Source: an uncultured Lachnospiraceae bacterium (GTDB lineage Bacteria; Bacillota; Clostridia; Lachnospirales; Lachnospiraceae). From it: 64,000 nt of DNA. A program made the position numbers and the translations under genes. Positions 52,194-60,554 of the stretch are shown in pieces. The first letter of the stretch is position 1, and the number at the start of each line of letters is the position of its first letter. The notes under the pieces were generated by a model. That model saw nothing but the letters and a program-made list of their open reading frames with translations, ran no database searches and was not told where the DNA came from. The stretch covers positions 7,605 to 71,604 of the forward strand of contig CABUAW010000005.1 in the NCBI GenBank assembly GCA_902489645.1, in the 5' to 3' direction.

Positions 52194-53387
52194 ATGAATA
52201 ATCAGTCAATAGATAAACTAAAACTCGTTAAATCCATTCATGTGATGACGCATATTCCCATCCACGTTTTTGATGAAAATTTCAACCTGGAAAGCTGTTA
52301 TGCATCGGAACGTGTTCACATATTACCCTATGATTTTACCGGATATTATGACAAGGAGAAGGGGCGGCCCTTCCTTTTTTCAGGAATGTTGGAGGAAAGC
52401 TTTCTGGCCTATGCCTATTCGGGGACGATTTTGATTATCGGTCCCTTTTCCATCGGATATTTGACGGATGAAATCATCGATGCGCGCATAAAAAAGATTA
52501 CAAAAGACGAGAAGCGATGGAAGCAGTTCCATGAATATCTTTCCCTTTTGCCGGTGATGGCGCTGGGAGATATACGGGATTTCCTTATCCATTTGAATTA
52601 TGTATTTAAGAATGATATTGAGTGCCCCTATTCGGAGGAGCTGTACAGACAGGTGAAGGAAAACCGGATTCATCTTGAAAAGAATGTGGACCCTGACTGG
52701 CGGGTATTTCAGTCGGATTTATATGAGTATTTATATGAACAGCAGATTTTGGAGCTTGTACAGAAGGGAGATGCGGGTAAGCTCAAGGAAATGCTCTCAA
52801 AAACAAGTAACAGTATTATTCCGGCCAGCTCGGAAAATCCGCTGCGCTCCGAAAAGAATTACACGATTATTGTGTTGGAAAAACTGTCCGCCCAGGTCAT
52901 TTCGCTCGGATATGAAATTTCAGAGGCCTACAGATGCCGGGATTATTACATCAAAAAAGTGGAAGAGAAACAGACGCTGGAGGAGGTGCTGCATGTCAGA
53001 GACTGTGCGATTATTCACTTTACAGAGTTGATGAGCCGGTTTGCCTATGTCAGCTGTTCCCCGTTAATTAAATCGGTCATGCAATATATTGCCCTGAATT
53101 TATATTCTTCCATTAAGGTGCGGGATATTGTCAAAACCTTTTACATTTCGGAAACGGCTCTCCGCGCCCGGTTTAAGTCGGAGATGGGGGTTAATATTAT
53201 CGAATACATTCAGAGGCGCAAGGTGAACGAAGCAAAATTACTGTTAAAAGCCGGACTTTCCCCGCTGGAGGTGTCCCTGGATTTACATTACTATGACTAT
53301 TCGCACTTTTACAGGACCTTTAAAAAATTTGCCGGGGTGACGCCGAAGGAATACCAATTGGATATGAACGAGGCGGCCTGGGCTTGA
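52194..53387 (+). CDS. AraC-family transcriptional regulator 1
   Basis: About 397 residues. The C-terminal 100 hold two helix-turn-helix units: KVRDIVKTFYISETALRARF and the second with YYDYSHFYRTFKKFAGVTPK. The N-terminal 290 residues are an unrecognised sensing region with a helical middle, like the YSIRK-associated AraC group. ATG 52194 is preferred because AGGAGG lies 14 bases upstream; the frame is open to ATG 52146. It is flanked by transporter genes on both sides, and its stop codon overlaps the -35 of the TetR2 promoter. Confidence 0.88.
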   Translation: MNNQSIDKLKLVKSIHVMTHIPIHVFDENFNLESCYASERVHILPYDFTGYYDKEKGRPFLFSGMLEESFLAYAYSGTILIIGPFSIGYLTDEIIDARIKKITKDEKRWKQFHEYLSLLPVMALGDIRDFLIHLNYVFKNDIECPYSEELYRQVKENRIHLEKNVDPDWRVFQSDLYEYLYEQQILELVQKGDAGKLKEMLSKTSNSIIPASSENPLRSEKNYTIIVLEKLSAQVISLGYEISEAYRCRDYYIKKVEEKQTLEEVLHVRDCAIIHFTELMSRFAYVSCSPLIKSVMQYIALNLYSSIKVRDIVKTFYISETALRARFKSEMGVNIIEYIQRRKVNEAKLLLKAGLSPLEVSLDLHYYDYSHFYRTFKKFAGVTPKEYQLDMNEAAWA

Positions 53388-53412
53388 CAATGAACGGCGT
53401 ATGTGATACACT
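53384..53412 (+). promoter_or_regulatory. Promoter of TetR2 and ABC pair 2
   Basis: TTGACA (53384-53389), 17-base spacer, TACACT (53407-53412). The -35 includes the stop codon of AraC1. It abuts a 30-bp palindrome. Confidence 0.75.
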
Positions 53413-53441
53413 GTGAACAGTGTTAGCTAACATCGTTCACA
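53412..53441. promoter_or_regulatory. 30-bp palindrome, probable TetR2 operator
   Basis: TGTGAAC (53412-53418), AG, TGTTAGCTAACA (53421-53432), TC, GTTCACA (53435-53441). Thirteen of 15 base pairs are symmetric. It overlaps the end of the -10 and the likely start site and is 15 bases before the TetR2 ATG, so it points to self-repression. Confidence 0.78.
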
Positions 53442-53456
53442 AAAAGGAGGAAGTCA

Positions 53457-54071
53457 ATGCCGAAGGATAAGACAGACACCCATGAAAAGATTATTCGGGC
53501 CGCCAGAGAGGAATTTATGGAGAAGGGGTTCGAACAGGCTTCGATGCGCAGCATTGCCGGGAGAGTCGGTATGAGCGCGGCCGGATTGTACCGGCATTTC
53601 GAGGATAAAGAGGCCCTTTTTTCGGCGCTTGTGGAGCCGGCGCTGCGTGCGTGTCATGCGTGGGCCGAGACGCGAAAAGCGCTGGATTATGCCTATCTCG
53701 ATGAAGATACCCTGTATAAGATGTGGGACGGCAGAGGAGAAACCGGGCTGATTTTAGATGTGGTTTACCCGGAATTCGAGGCTTTTAAGCTGTTGATATG
53801 CCGCTGTGAGGGCACAAAATACGCCTCCTTTTTGCATGACATGGTCATGTTGGAGCAAAAAGAAACATTGGCGTTTATGGACGCGGCCAGAAAAAAGGGA
53901 TTTCCTGTGAAAGAAGTCCGGGAAGAAGAGCTTCATTTGCTGTTGAGCGCTTATGTCAACGCCCTTTTTGAAGTTGTCGTTCATGATTTCCCGCAGGAAG
54001 AGGCGAAGCATTACCTGAAAACCTTTCAGGAATTTTTCTATCCCGGTTGGAGAGCGATTTTAGGGCTTTAG
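53457..54071 (+). CDS. TetR-family transcriptional regulator 2
   Basis: A 204-residue protein with the TetR helix-turn-helix AAREEFMEKGFEQASMRSIA then GMSAAGLYRHFEDKEALF. It is similar to TetR1 in the region after the HTH (LVEP, and the end HYLKTFQEFFYPGW), so the two regulators are likely paralogues. AAAAGGAGGAA precedes ATG 53457. It is followed by a short terminator and then ABC pair 2. Its promoter carries a palindrome directly upstream, so autoregulation is expected. The ligand is probably a substrate of the pair 2 transporter, which is inference. Confidence 0.93.
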   Translation: MPKDKTDTHEKIIRAAREEFMEKGFEQASMRSIAGRVGMSAAGLYRHFEDKEALFSALVEPALRACHAWAETRKALDYAYLDEDTLYKMWDGRGETGLILDVVYPEFEAFKLLICRCEGTKYASFLHDMVMLEQKETLAFMDAARKKGFPVKEVREEELHLLLSAYVNALFEVVVHDFPQEEAKHYLKTFQEFFYPGWRAILGL

Positions 54072-54104
54072 CAGGAAATTGCCTGTGGGAACGTAAAAAA
54101 GACG

Positions 54105-54127
54105 GCGGACAATTCCGCTTTTCTTTT
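54105..54127 (+). terminator. Terminator between TetR2 and ABC pair 2
   Basis: GCGGA (54105-54109), CAAT loop, TCCGC (54114-54118), then TTTTCTTTT. It is short, so partial read-through is likely. I see no other promoter for the following ABC genes. Confidence 0.6.
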
Positions 54128-54135
54128 GTACATGA

Positions 54136-54151
54136 GTTAGGAAAAACTAAC
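54136..54151. promoter_or_regulatory. GTTAG-N6-CTAAC motif before ABC pair 2
   Basis: GTTAG (54136-54140), GAAAAA, CTAAC (54147-54151), eight bases after the terminator T run and 13 before the ABC start. Perfect five-base arms. The same TTAG/CTAA core also forms the centre of the TetR2 palindrome. Confidence 0.5.
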
Positions 54152-54164
54152 GGAGGTGGAGTAA

Positions 54165-55937
54165 ATGAATGGGAAAAATGAAAATCCAATCCGGATTCTT
54201 TTCCAATTTGCAGGTGAAGAGAAAGGGAAAATGACACTTTCCATTATACTTGCGGTTCTGGGGGAATTATTCGGAATGTTGCCCTTCCTGGCGGCGGCCA
54301 TGCTGGCAAATGAAGTATATTCCGGTACGGCGAGCATGGAGCGGGCAGCCATGTGGGCCGCAGGAGCGGCTTTGGGGATTATTATGCGGACATTATTGTG
54401 TACCTTATCCTCGGCCAGAAGCCATAAAATTGCTTTTACAATTTTGAAAAATATGCGTCGGGCTATTGCGGATAAAATGCGCCGGGTTCCGATGGGACAA
54501 ATGCTGGAGACGCCGTCCGGCGTCTATAAAACCCTGATTGTGGATAATGTGGGAAAACTGGAAGACTCCATAGCGCATGTCATCCCGGAGACGCCGTCCC
54601 AGATTGCGGCGCCGGTGGCCTGCCTTATTTTGATTTTTGTGCTGGACTGGCGGATGGGGCTGGCCTCCCTGGTTACATTGCCTTTGTCAGTGCCTTTTAT
54701 TATAGGGATGTTTCAGGGCTATGGAGAAAAGATGGATACTTATCTGCGGGCCGGAAATGAGATGAATTCCGCCCTGGTGGAATATGTCGGCGGTATTCAG
54801 GTTATCAAAGCCTTCGGGCGCACCGGGGAATCCTTTGGAAAATTTTCCGACGGCGTCCGTTTCTATCACGACAGTACGCTGGACTGGTGGCGCCAGTGCT
54901 GGTTTTGGATGGCGGCGGTTAAGGCTGTCATGCCGTCAACTTTGCTTGGAAGCCTTCCGGCAGGCACATGGCTTTATATGAATGGCAAAATCACATTGCC
55001 TGTTTTTATCGCCTGTATCGTCATCCCTATTGGATTTATTGCGCCGCTGATGAAGCTGGCCTTCGGAAGTGAGCAGCTCACAACGATTGCGGCGAATCTG
55101 AAACCTATCCGGGAATTTCTTGCCCGGCCGGAGCAGATACGCCCGAAAGCGGCGGTGCGTCTGGACGGCAGCGCCTACGTCTTTGAAAATGTCACCTTTG
55201 CCTATGATTCGTCGAAGGAGGTTCTTCATGGGATTTCTTTTCAGACGAAGCCGGGGACGATGACGGCTATTGTGGGGCCGTCAGGCTCGGGAAAATCAAC
55301 GATTGCCCGGCTGATGGCCGGATTTTGGGATGCCACCGCAGGAACGGTGCGTTATGGCGGCGTGGATATTAAAGATATCCCCTTTGAGCAGATGATGGGA
55401 GAAATCAGTTATGTGGCGCAGGATAATTTTCTTTTTAATCGCTCTATTCGTGAGAATATCCGTATGGGCCGCCCAACGGCATCGGATGCGGAGGTGGAAG
55501 ACGCGGCAAAAGCAGCGAATTGCCATAATTTTATCCAGTCTCTGCCTCAGGGATATGAGACCCTTGCGGGCGATGCGGGAGACCGCCTTTCCGGGGGAGA
55601 GCGTCAAAGAATTACGATTGCGCGGGCCATGTTGAAAAAGTCTTCGGTGGTTATTCTGGACGAGGCCACCGCCTACGCAGACCCGGAAAGCGAAGCGCTG
55701 ATTCAGGAAGCCGTCGGACGTCTGGTTCGGGGAAAGACGTTGATTGTTGTGGCCCATCGGCTTTCGACGATTCAGAATTCAAATCAGATTCTGGTCGTGG
55801 AAAAGGGTTCGATTGTTGCTCGGGGAACCCAGGAAGAACTCTTAAAAACCTGCCCGTTGTACCGGAAAATGTGGGAGGAACATATCGGTGCGGCGGATTC
55901 TGCAAAAAAGGAGGGAAATGCGGCATGCTTTGTATGA
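54165..55937 (+). CDS. Fused ABC transporter, pair 2 subunit A
   Basis: A 590-residue half-transporter closely related to the gene at 48133 (same region around DWRMGLASLVTLP, AMNSTIVEY/EMNSALVEY). Six helices, then ATPase with GPSGSGKST, Q-loop YVAQDNFLFN, signature LSGGERQRITIARA, Walker B VVILDEATAYAD and switch His VVAHRLST. ATG 54165 follows CGGAGGTGG. It overlaps subunit B by 13 bases. The pair repeats the architecture of pair 1, so a duplication of regulator plus transporter has probably occurred. Confidence 0.93.
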   Translation: MNGKNENPIRILFQFAGEEKGKMTLSIILAVLGELFGMLPFLAAAMLANEVYSGTASMERAAMWAAGAALGIIMRTLLCTLSSARSHKIAFTILKNMRRAIADKMRRVPMGQMLETPSGVYKTLIVDNVGKLEDSIAHVIPETPSQIAAPVACLILIFVLDWRMGLASLVTLPLSVPFIIGMFQGYGEKMDTYLRAGNEMNSALVEYVGGIQVIKAFGRTGESFGKFSDGVRFYHDSTLDWWRQCWFWMAAVKAVMPSTLLGSLPAGTWLYMNGKITLPVFIACIVIPIGFIAPLMKLAFGSEQLTTIAANLKPIREFLARPEQIRPKAAVRLDGSAYVFENVTFAYDSSKEVLHGISFQTKPGTMTAIVGPSGSGKSTIARLMAGFWDATAGTVRYGGVDIKDIPFEQMMGEISYVAQDNFLFNRSIRENIRMGRPTASDAEVEDAAKAANCHNFIQSLPQGYETLAGDAGDRLSGGERQRITIARAMLKKSSVVILDEATAYADPESEALIQEAVGRLVRGKTLIVVAHRLSTIQNSNQILVVEKGSIVARGTQEELLKTCPLYRKMWEEHIGAADSAKKEGNAACFV

Positions 55938-57664
55938 TTCGGCGGATATTGAAAATTTCAGGAGAACATAAGAATAAAATTATTCTCGGTATTTTTTTGA
56001 ATCTGTTAAAGACGATTTCCATGGGAATGATGCTGTTTGCTATTTTTGTGGTGGTGGATAACCTGGAGCATTTGACAAAGGATGTTTTATATATGTCCCT
56101 GGGGATATTGCTTGGCAGTATTGCCGGCCGGTTCTTTTTCCAGTGGATGATGGATATAAGCATGAGCGCCAAAGGCTTTGATATATTCCGGGATTACCGT
56201 CTGGCCGTCGGCGACAGGATGCGGGAGGCGCCGATGGGTTACTTCTCTGAGCAGCGGCTCGGAAGTATACAGACCGTGTTGACCTCGACGGTCAATGAAC
56301 TGGAACAGTATTCGATGCTGGCGATTACCGACCTGACCGGCGGGGTTTTGATGACTTTGGTTATGATGGTTTTTTTCCTTTTTTATCATCCCGTATTTGC
56401 GCTGATTACATTGGCCGGCCTGTGTGTGGGAATGTGGGTGTTGAATATCATTCAGAAAGAAGCGGTAATTCATACGCCGAAGGTGCTGGCCGCCCAGGAA
56501 AATATGACGACCCAGGCGCTGGAATATATTCGCGGAATTGCGGTTTTGCGGGCCTTTTCCCAGGAAGAGGGCAGTGAAACAAAGGTTTACGAGGCTTTTG
56601 ACAGAAAAAGACAGGCAGATTTGGAGCAGGAGTATGCCTCGCTCCCGCTGCTCAAAATATATCAGGCGGTCTATAAGATTACCGGATGCGTACTTATGTT
56701 TACGGCGGTGGCCCTGTATGTCGGCGGCCATATTCCCGTTTCCTATTGTCTGATGTTCATTGTCAGCGCATTTCTTGTGTATTCGGAAATGGAACAGATG
56801 GGCGACGGCGCCTTTCTGGCGAGAAAAATTACGACCGAATTAAACCGGCTGGAGGCTGTGACCAATATGCCGGTAATGGATACCAGCAGCAGAGCCCTTT
56901 GTCCGGAAAATTTTGACATAGAATTGAAAAATGTTTCATTCGGCTATGACAGCCGGGAAATTATTCACAATGTATCCATGCGGGTGCCCCAGGGGACGAC
57001 CTGCGCCATTGTAGGCCCATCCGGTTCGGGAAAGACGACCCTGTGCAATCTGATTGCCCGGTTTTGGGACGTTGATGAAGGCCAGGTCCTTGTTGGCGGT
57101 CAGGACGTCAAAGACTGCACGGCGGACAGTTTAATGAAATATATCAGCATGGTTTTTCAAAATGTTTACTTATTTCATGATACAATAGAAAATAATATCC
57201 GTTTTGGAAATCCAAAGGCCACCGATGCACAGGTTATCGAGGCGGCAAAACGGGCGCGGTGCCATGAGTTTATCTCTTCTTTGCCGGAAGGCTATCACAC
57301 GATTGTCGGCGAGGGAGGCTCCACCCTGTCCGGCGGCGAAAAACAGCGGATTTCCATTGCGCGGGCCATTTTAAAGGATGCGCCGATGATTATTCTGGAT
57401 GAGGCGACCTCCAGCGTGGACCCGGAAAACGAACATGAGCTTCTTGAGGCCATCCGTGAACTGACGCAGGGCAAGACGTTGATTTCCATTGCCCACCGCC
57501 TGACCACGGTGCGGGATGCCAATCAGATTCTGGTCATCGACGACGGACGGGTCGTCCAGAGGGGAACGCATCACCAGTTGATGGCCGAGGAAGGCATTTA
57601 TAAACGGTTCTGGCAGCAGCGGGAAGCTGCTATTGGCTGGAAAATTGGATGGGAAGGAAAGTGA
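55925..57664 (+). CDS. Fused ABC transporter, pair 2 subunit B
   Basis: ATG 55925 is chosen because AGGAGGG lies ten bases upstream; the open frame extends to 55871. The product is about 579 residues, paralogous to the gene at 49872, with six helices and an ATPase: GPSGSGKTT, Q-loop MVFQNVYLFHD, signature LSGGEKQRISIARA, Walker B MIILDEATSSVD, HRLTT. It overlaps subunit A. It ends just before the AraC2 start at 57670 (the stop is at 57662-57664), so AraC2 is part of the same transcript. The heterodimer with subunit A is the functional unit. Confidence 0.93.
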   Translation: MLCMIRRILKISGEHKNKIILGIFLNLLKTISMGMMLFAIFVVVDNLEHLTKDVLYMSLGILLGSIAGRFFFQWMMDISMSAKGFDIFRDYRLAVGDRMREAPMGYFSEQRLGSIQTVLTSTVNELEQYSMLAITDLTGGVLMTLVMMVFFLFYHPVFALITLAGLCVGMWVLNIIQKEAVIHTPKVLAAQENMTTQALEYIRGIAVLRAFSQEEGSETKVYEAFDRKRQADLEQEYASLPLLKIYQAVYKITGCVLMFTAVALYVGGHIPVSYCLMFIVSAFLVYSEMEQMGDGAFLARKITTELNRLEAVTNMPVMDTSSRALCPENFDIELKNVSFGYDSREIIHNVSMRVPQGTTCAIVGPSGSGKTTLCNLIARFWDVDEGQVLVGGQDVKDCTADSLMKYISMVFQNVYLFHDTIENNIRFGNPKATDAQVIEAAKRARCHEFISSLPEGYHTIVGEGGSTLSGGEKQRISIARAILKDAPMIILDEATSSVDPENEHELLEAIRELTQGKTLISIAHRLTTVRDANQILVIDDGRVVQRGTHHQLMAEEGIYKRFWQQREAAIGWKIGWEGK

Positions 57665-57669
57665 TACAT

Positions 57670-58656
57670 ATGGCAAAGATGTCTGAAGAGTTTAATCGTA
57701 TGTTTCAGGGATATCAGGTCAGTGCGGTTTCGGAAGAAGGCGAGGCGACCGTACTGTCCGTAGAAAATGAGAGCGGCTCAGGAACTATGAAGTGTTATCA
57801 GGTGTTTTCGGGAATTTTTATCGTTTATAATCATATGACGATGGATACCTGCTATCAGCGCGTCGAGCCCGTCAGCGGTTTTCTTCAGATGAATCATTGC
57901 CTGCGGGGCTGTTTTGAATTTGAATTGGAAAATGGTTCCCGTTCCTTTATGGGCGAGGGCGATTTGGCGGTCAATGACCCGGAAATATTGACGATTGTCA
58001 ACTCCCGTTTCCCTCTGGGAGAGTATGAGGGAATAACTATTATGGTGGAGCTGGAGCCGGCTTCAAAGTGGCTGGAAGAAAATGTTCCCTGGGCGGACGT
58101 CAATCTGTTTGAAATGAAGAAAAAGCTTGGGATTCGGGAAGCGGCCTTTATGGTCCGGGCCAGTGAGAAAATTCATCATATTTTCGACGAACTTTATAAG
58201 GTCGATGAACGAATCCGCCGTTCTTATACCATATTGAAGGCTGTGGAAATGATTATTTTTCTCAATTTGATGGCGGAAGAAAAAAGAGAATATCTTCCGA
58301 GATTTTCACCGGCCGTCGCAGACGGGACGAAGGCGGTCCATGAATATTTGATAAATCATCCGCTGGAACGGCTCACGCTGGCGGAGCTTTCAGGCAAATT
58401 CCATATTGCGGAGACCAGTTTAAAATGCTGCTTTAAGGCCATTTACGGACAGACGCCGGGAGCTTTTCTGCGCGGCGAGCGGCTGAAAATCGGCGCCCGC
58501 CTGCTTTTGGAATCACCGGAAATGAGTATCGGGGAGATTGCTTTGCAGGCCGGATATGAAAATCCAAGTAAATTTGCCAGGGCCTTTAAAATGATGTTTG
58601 GTGAAACGCCGTTATCCTACCGGCATAAGGGAATGACGATGACGGATTGGAGCTAA
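57670..58656 (+). CDS. AraC-family transcriptional regulator 2
   Basis: A 328-residue regulator of the YbtA/PchR style: an N-terminal beta-rich region (about 1-220) with a ligand-binding barrel, then two helix-turn-helix units at the C-terminus (LTLAELSGKFHIAETSLKCC, and IGEIALQAGYENPSKFARAF followed by KMMFGETPLSYR). ATG 57670 is preferred over ATG 57649, since GGAAGGAAAG sits before it. It follows ABC pair 2 and precedes the peptide/nickel-type importer, so it may control either. AraC proteins next to IrtAB/YbtPQ-like transporters usually respond to siderophores, an analogy only. Confidence 0.92.
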   Translation: MAKMSEEFNRMFQGYQVSAVSEEGEATVLSVENESGSGTMKCYQVFSGIFIVYNHMTMDTCYQRVEPVSGFLQMNHCLRGCFEFELENGSRSFMGEGDLAVNDPEILTIVNSRFPLGEYEGITIMVELEPASKWLEENVPWADVNLFEMKKKLGIREAAFMVRASEKIHHIFDELYKVDERIRRSYTILKAVEMIIFLNLMAEEKREYLPRFSPAVADGTKAVHEYLINHPLERLTLAELSGKFHIAETSLKCCFKAIYGQTPGAFLRGERLKIGARLLLESPEMSIGEIALQAGYENPSKFARAFKMMFGETPLSYRHKGMTMTDWS

Positions 58657-58673
58657 AATAAGACGGGGCGGAG

Positions 58674-58702
58674 TGGAAAACTCCGAACAGGCATGATAGA
58701 AT
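58674..58702 (+). promoter_or_regulatory. Weak promoter candidate for importer operon
   Basis: TGGAAA (58674-58679), 17-base spacer, TAGAAT (58697-58702). It is upstream of a strong terminator hairpin, so it would make a leader transcript. Confidence 0.35.
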
Positions 58703-58719
58703 ATCCTTCGTTACAGAAG

Positions 58720-58750
58720 AGGACTCGTAACATAACGGGTCCTTTTTCTT
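58720..58750 (+). terminator. Terminator in leader of importer operon (possible attenuator)
   Basis: AGGACTCGT (58720-58728) pairs with ACGGGTCCT (58735-58743; one wobble) around AACATA, followed by a T-rich tail. An alternative pairing of GTTAC (58710-58714) with GTAAC (58727-58731) would disrupt it, so a switch is possible. It terminates AraC2 transcripts. Confidence 0.75.
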
Positions 58751-58757
58751 TCACATG

Positions 58758-58777
58758 GGGTTAGAAGTGGCTAACCC
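58758..58777. promoter_or_regulatory. GGGTTAG-N6-CTAACCC motif before importer operon
   Basis: GGGTTAG (58758-58764), AAGTGG, CTAACCC (58771-58777): seven-base perfect arms, eight bases after the terminator tail and 21 bases before the first start codon. Third copy of the motif in this region. Confidence 0.55.
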
Positions 58778-58798
58778 GGATACAGAGAAGGGAGACGC

Positions 58799-59737
58799 AT
58801 GAAAACATATATTCTGAAACGGTTCGCAGGATTTTTGATGGTCATGATTGGCGTCAGTATTTTGAGTTTTTTACTGATTGCTTTTTCAGGCAGAGACCCT
58901 GCCGAAATTATCGCCCGGAGAGGAAATACAAATGCAACGGAAGAAATGATTGAAAACGTCCGTGTCGAGATGGGACTGGATAAGCCGCTTCCGGTTCGGT
59001 ATATGCGCTGGGTGAAAGGAATTTTTACGGGAGACATGGGAATATCCATTTATTCTTATCGGCCCATATCCAGTGATTTGGCCGAATATTTTCCGACGAC
59101 ATTTTTTATGGTAGGCCTTGCCCTTTTGTGGGTTCTCATACTTACTGTTCCTGCCGGGCTTTTATGCGCCCGGTTTCGGAACGGATACTTTGACCAGGCG
59201 GTCCGGGGAATTACGATTTTTGGCATATGTCTGCCGACCTTTTGGCTGGGGTTTTTGCTGCTCCTGGCCTTTGCCGTGAAGCTCTCTGTCTTTAAGGTGC
59301 TTCCCGAACCGGGAATTAAAGGGTACCTGCTGCCTTCCTTTACGCTGGCAGTTCCGGTGGCCTGCTCGATGATTCGTATGTTTCGTTCAACGCTTCTGGC
59401 AGAACTGTCCAGCGACTATGTGCGCTATGCCAGAGCCAGAGGACTGTCCCCGGGACGTATTTTGATACATCATGTCATGCGCAACGCCCTGCCTCCGGTG
59501 GTTACTTTGTTTTGCCAGTATATGGGCTATTTGATTGCGGGAAGTGCGATGGTGGAAAGTGTATTCTCGTTAAAGGGTATCGGTTCTTACCTGATAGCCT
59601 GTGTCATTGCATCGGACGCATCGGCCGTGGCGACCTGTACGGTCATTATTGCGGCGATTTTTGTCGTGGCCAATCTGGCCGGGGACGTGATTAACCGGGT
59701 GTTGTGCCCGTGGATGGTGAGGGAGAGCAATGGTTAA
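58799..59737 (+). CDS. ABC permease, nickel/oligopeptide type (NikB/DppB-like)
   Basis: A 312-residue type I importer permease of the peptide/nickel class, six helices. It starts with the hallmark KRFAGFLMVMIGVSILSFLL and has the long periplasmic-side segment (residues about 30-90) typical of DppB. The coupling EAA-like loop is YVRYARARGLSPGRILIHHV. It overlaps the next permease by eight bases. With the following three cytosolic/membrane genes and the receptor at 62065 it forms a complete five-part importer. Substrates in this family include peptides, nickel, haem and opine metallophores. Confidence 0.93.
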   Translation: MKTYILKRFAGFLMVMIGVSILSFLLIAFSGRDPAEIIARRGNTNATEEMIENVRVEMGLDKPLPVRYMRWVKGIFTGDMGISIYSYRPISSDLAEYFPTTFFMVGLALLWVLILTVPAGLLCARFRNGYFDQAVRGITIFGICLPTFWLGFLLLLAFAVKLSVFKVLPEPGIKGYLLPSFTLAVPVACSMIRMFRSTLLAELSSDYVRYARARGLSPGRILIHHVMRNALPPVVTLFCQYMGYLIAGSAMVESVFSLKGIGSYLIACVIASDASAVATCTVIIAAIFVVANLAGDVINRVLCPWMVRESNG

Positions 59738-60554
59738 AAAAATATTCAAAAACCCCCAGGCGATGATTGGCCTGATGTTGATGGCGCTGGTCGTTTTTAC
59801 CGCCCTGGCCGCGCCGGTATTGGCGCCGAATAATCCGGAGCTTGTGGATACGACAAAAAAATATATGGAGGCCTGTAAAGAATATCCTCTGGGAACCGAC
59901 CAGTTGGGCCGTTGTGAATTATCCCGATTAATCTACGGAGCCAGATATTCTTTGGGAATCAGCCTGCCGGTTCTGGCCGTATTGGCGGTTTTGGGGCTGG
60001 TTCTGGGAACACTGAGCGTCTGTGCCGGGGAGAAAACGGACAGGGTTTTGACGATGTTTTGCAGCGTTTTCATGTCTTTTCCGTCGCTGGTCATTGCCGT
60101 GGCGGTCATAGGACTTCTGGGAAACGGAATTAAAAATATTGCCATTGCGATTGTTGTGGCCATGTGGGCCTGGTTTACCCGGATGGTGCGTTCTTATGCG
60201 GCGGTGGAAATGGGAAAGGATTACATATTGGCGGCGAAAATCAGCGGCTGCGGGACACTGAAATTAATTCTGCGGCATTTGATTCCGAATATTCTTCCCC
60301 AGTATCTGGTCTATCTGAGTACGGGGGTTGCTTCGTCCATTCTTATGGTTTCCGGTTTCGCATTTTTGGGGCTGGGACTTCCGGCCGGGGTGCCGGAATG
60401 GGGAGCCATGTTAAATGAGGCGCGGGCCGGTCTTTACAGCCACCCCGAAATGCTGATTTACCCCGGAATCTGCATCCTGCTGACGGCCGCCGGATTTAAT
60501 CTTTTTGGCGAGGCGTTAAGAGATATCCTTGTGCCGGAGGAGGAAGATTTATGA
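59730..60554 (+). CDS. ABC permease, nickel/oligopeptide type (NikC/DppC-like)
   Basis: A 274-residue partner permease. The N-terminus FKNPQAMIGLMLMALVVFT and the segment LGTDQLGRCELSRLIYGARYSLGI are hallmarks of DppC/NikC. The coupling loop is YILAAKISGCGTLKLILRHL. Six helices. Its start overlaps the previous stop region (ATG 59730), and its stop overlaps the ATPase start by four bases, so all are translated together. Confidence 0.93.
   Translation: MVKKIFKNPQAMIGLMLMALVVFTALAAPVLAPNNPELVDTTKKYMEACKEYPLGTDQLGRCELSRLIYGARYSLGISLPVLAVLAVLGLVLGTLSVCAGEKTDRVLTMFCSVFMSFPSLVIAVAVIGLLGNGIKNIAIAIVVAMWAWFTRMVRSYAAVEMGKDYILAAKISGCGTLKLILRHLIPNILPQYLVYLSTGVASSILMVSGFAFLGLGLPAGVPEWGAMLNEARAGLYSHPEMLIYPGICILLTAAGFNLFGEALRDILVPEEEDL

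Noticed and set aside
48097..58777. DtxR/IdeR iron box
   Set aside because: IdeR-type sites have TTAGG-TTAG-N-CTAA-CCTAA with a one-base centre; these have six bases between the TTAG and CTAA halves, so the known consensus is not met.
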